DNA from: Lachnospiraceae bacterium
GTDB lineage: Bacteria > Bacillota > Clostridia > Lachnospirales > Lachnospiraceae
DNA: 64,000 nt
NCBI GenBank assembly: GCA_029012365.1
Contig: JAQXLY010000056.1
Location: 27,924 to 91,923, forward strand
Reading direction: 5' to 3'
Shown here one piece after another: positions 63,347-64,000 of this stretch. The position numbers were made by a program, and so were the translations under genes. The notes under the pieces were generated by a model. That model saw only the letters and a list, made by a program, of their open reading frames with translations. It ran no database searches and was not told the origin of the DNA. Positions within the stretch are counted from its first letter, which is position 1; each line of letters starts with the position of its first letter.

Positions 63347-63823
63347 ATGAAAACGATTGCAAGCTTTACCATTAACCATTTGACTTTATTACCGGGAGTA
63401 TATGTTTCCCGGAAAGATAACGTAGGTGATGCGGTTGTTACTACCTTTGACCTGCGCATCACCCGCCCGAATGCGGAGCCTGTAATGAATACCGCAGAAG
63501 TTCACACCATCGAGCATCTGGGAGCTACCTTCTTACGAAACCACAGCGAATTCGGTTCCCGTATCGTATACTTCGGACCGATGGGCTGCCGTACCGGCTT
63601 CTATCTCCTGCTTGCGGGAGATTACGAATCCGCTGATATCATTCCGCTGCTTCGTGAACTGTTCGCCTTTATCCGCGACTACAAGGGTGAAGTACCGGGT
63701 GCCTCTGCCATTGCCTGCGGCAACTACCTTGATATGAATCTGCCGATGGCAAATTATTACGGTGCACGTTATCTTGAGGTACTGGAGCATATTACCGGGG
63801 AACGGATGAAATATCCGGAGTAA
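63347..63823 (+). CDS. luxS: S-ribosylhomocysteine lyase
   Basis: 158 aa, standard length. The zinc-binding HTIEH motif (HTIEHLGATFLRNH, about 55), FGPMGCRTGFYLLL with the catalytic Cys, and the C-terminal ACGNYLDMNLPMANYYGARY are complete. It converts S-ribosylhomocysteine to homocysteine and the AI-2 precursor DPD in the activated methyl cycle. AGGAG precedes the ATG, 17 bp after the penicillin-binding protein. Confidence 0.98.
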   Translation: MKTIASFTINHLTLLPGVYVSRKDNVGDAVVTTFDLRITRPNAEPVMNTAEVHTIEHLGATFLRNHSEFGSRIVYFGPMGCRTGFYLLLAGDYESADIIPLLRELFAFIRDYKGEVPGASAIACGNYLDMNLPMANYYGARYLEVLEHITGERMKYPE

Positions 63824-63860
63824 ATGCAGCATAACGAAACCAAAACATCACTGTTTTCCA

Positions 63861-63938
63861 ATCGGGTAGGGGGTAGATAATTATTTTATCTACCGACCTC
63901 CCACACCACCGTACGTACGGTTCCGTATACGGCGGTTC
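63861..63938 (-). other. Group II intron 3' end (domains V and VI)
   Basis: The 34-nt minus-strand segment at 63905-63938 (GAACCGCCGTATACGG then a short loop and GTACGTACGGTGGT) has the length and fold of intron domain V. A GGTAGATAA/TTATCTACC stem (63872-63894) fits domain VI. The 3' splice junction should be near 63861-63868, about 40 bp after luxS. The rest of the intron lies beyond the right edge. Confidence 0.75.
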
Positions 63939-63939
63939 T

Positions 63940-64000
63940 TTAGTTTTCACAGACTACCAGGTAATAGTCAAGCATGGATGTATATCCTAGCTTGGCTATT
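63940..64000 (-). CDS. C-terminus of group II intron reverse transcriptase/maturase (partial)
   Basis: The last 19 codons read IAKLGYTSMLDYYLVVCEN and stop at 63940, immediately before domain V. This is the usual place where an intron-encoded maturase ORF ends (domain IV), and a tail with L-G-x2-S-x2-D-Y-Y is common for that family. Only a fragment is visible. Confidence 0.65.
   Translation of the reverse strand, partial: IAKLGYTSMLDYYLVVCEN

Overview
The window looks like a chromosomal segment of an anaerobic, motile, plant-polysaccharide-degrading Firmicute, most likely a Lachnospiraceae-type Clostridium. This is inferred from gene content: a T-box before tyrS, the rpsL-rpsG-fusA-tuf order, a two-gene SufC/SufB-like pair, luxS, a chemoreceptor, a Gly/Cys-rich 'chorion-like' small protein, cytoplasmic xylanase and cellobiose 2-epimerase, and consensus TTGACA-N17-TATAAT promoters. 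No rRNA, tRNA or CRISPR array was seen. Most genes lie on the minus strand.

Region 1 (1-8051) ends an SPFH membrane protein at the left edge and then holds a peptide-signalling-like locus, all on the minus strand: LytTR response regulator, membrane histidine kinase, an 18-codon peptide gene with a near-perfect ribosome site, a secreted 9-cysteine protein, an unknown His-tailed membrane protein, an FtsX-type permease, its ATPase and a membrane-anchored protein. Two 20-bp tandem repeats, embedded in the end of the kinase gene, sit ahead of the peptide promoter. Region 2 (8.1-16.3 kb) has a NUDIX hydrolase, tyrS with its T-box, an ABC transporter plus OmpR-type two-component operon, and an orphan receiver protein. 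Region 3 (16.3-30.5 kb) is carbohydrate and nitrogen metabolism: GH31, an AraC regulator, GH13, a broken GH26 mannanase, cellobiose 2-epimerase, gdhA behind candidate ANTAR-type hexaloop attenuators, a HAD-GNAT fusion, a cytoplasmic GH10 xylanase with two binding modules, and a soluble sugar-sensor diguanylate cyclase.

Region 4 (30.5-38 kb) has a sugar-nucleotide pyrophosphorylase with LicD and glycosyltransferase-LicD proteins (cell-surface glycan decoration), a Gly/Cys-rich protein with a sporulation-like promoter, and a polar amino-acid ABC importer. Region 5 (37.5-44.8 kb) is accessory: a TetR-led operon with a CDP-alcohol phosphatidyltransferase, small unknown proteins, a flavodoxin-fold reductase, a sugar O-acetyltransferase and a GH2 beta-galactosidase. 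Region 6 (45-57 kb) is the str operon, a chemoreceptor, recJ, a DUF4349-type lipoprotein and a GHL10/DUF4015-type protein.

Region 7 (56.8-64 kb) carries a 196-bp MITE-like insertion with 17-bp terminal inverted repeats and 6-bp target duplication, a SEC-C protein behind a strongly structured 230-nt leader, the SufC/SufB-like pair, a YigZ protein, a class A penicillin-binding protein, luxS, and the 3' end of a group II intron that runs off the right edge. The best candidates for undescribed biology are the LytTR/18-aa peptide/cysteine-rich protein locus, the hexaloop attenuators around gdhA and a 55-aa protein, the structured SEC-C leader and the MITE-like element.
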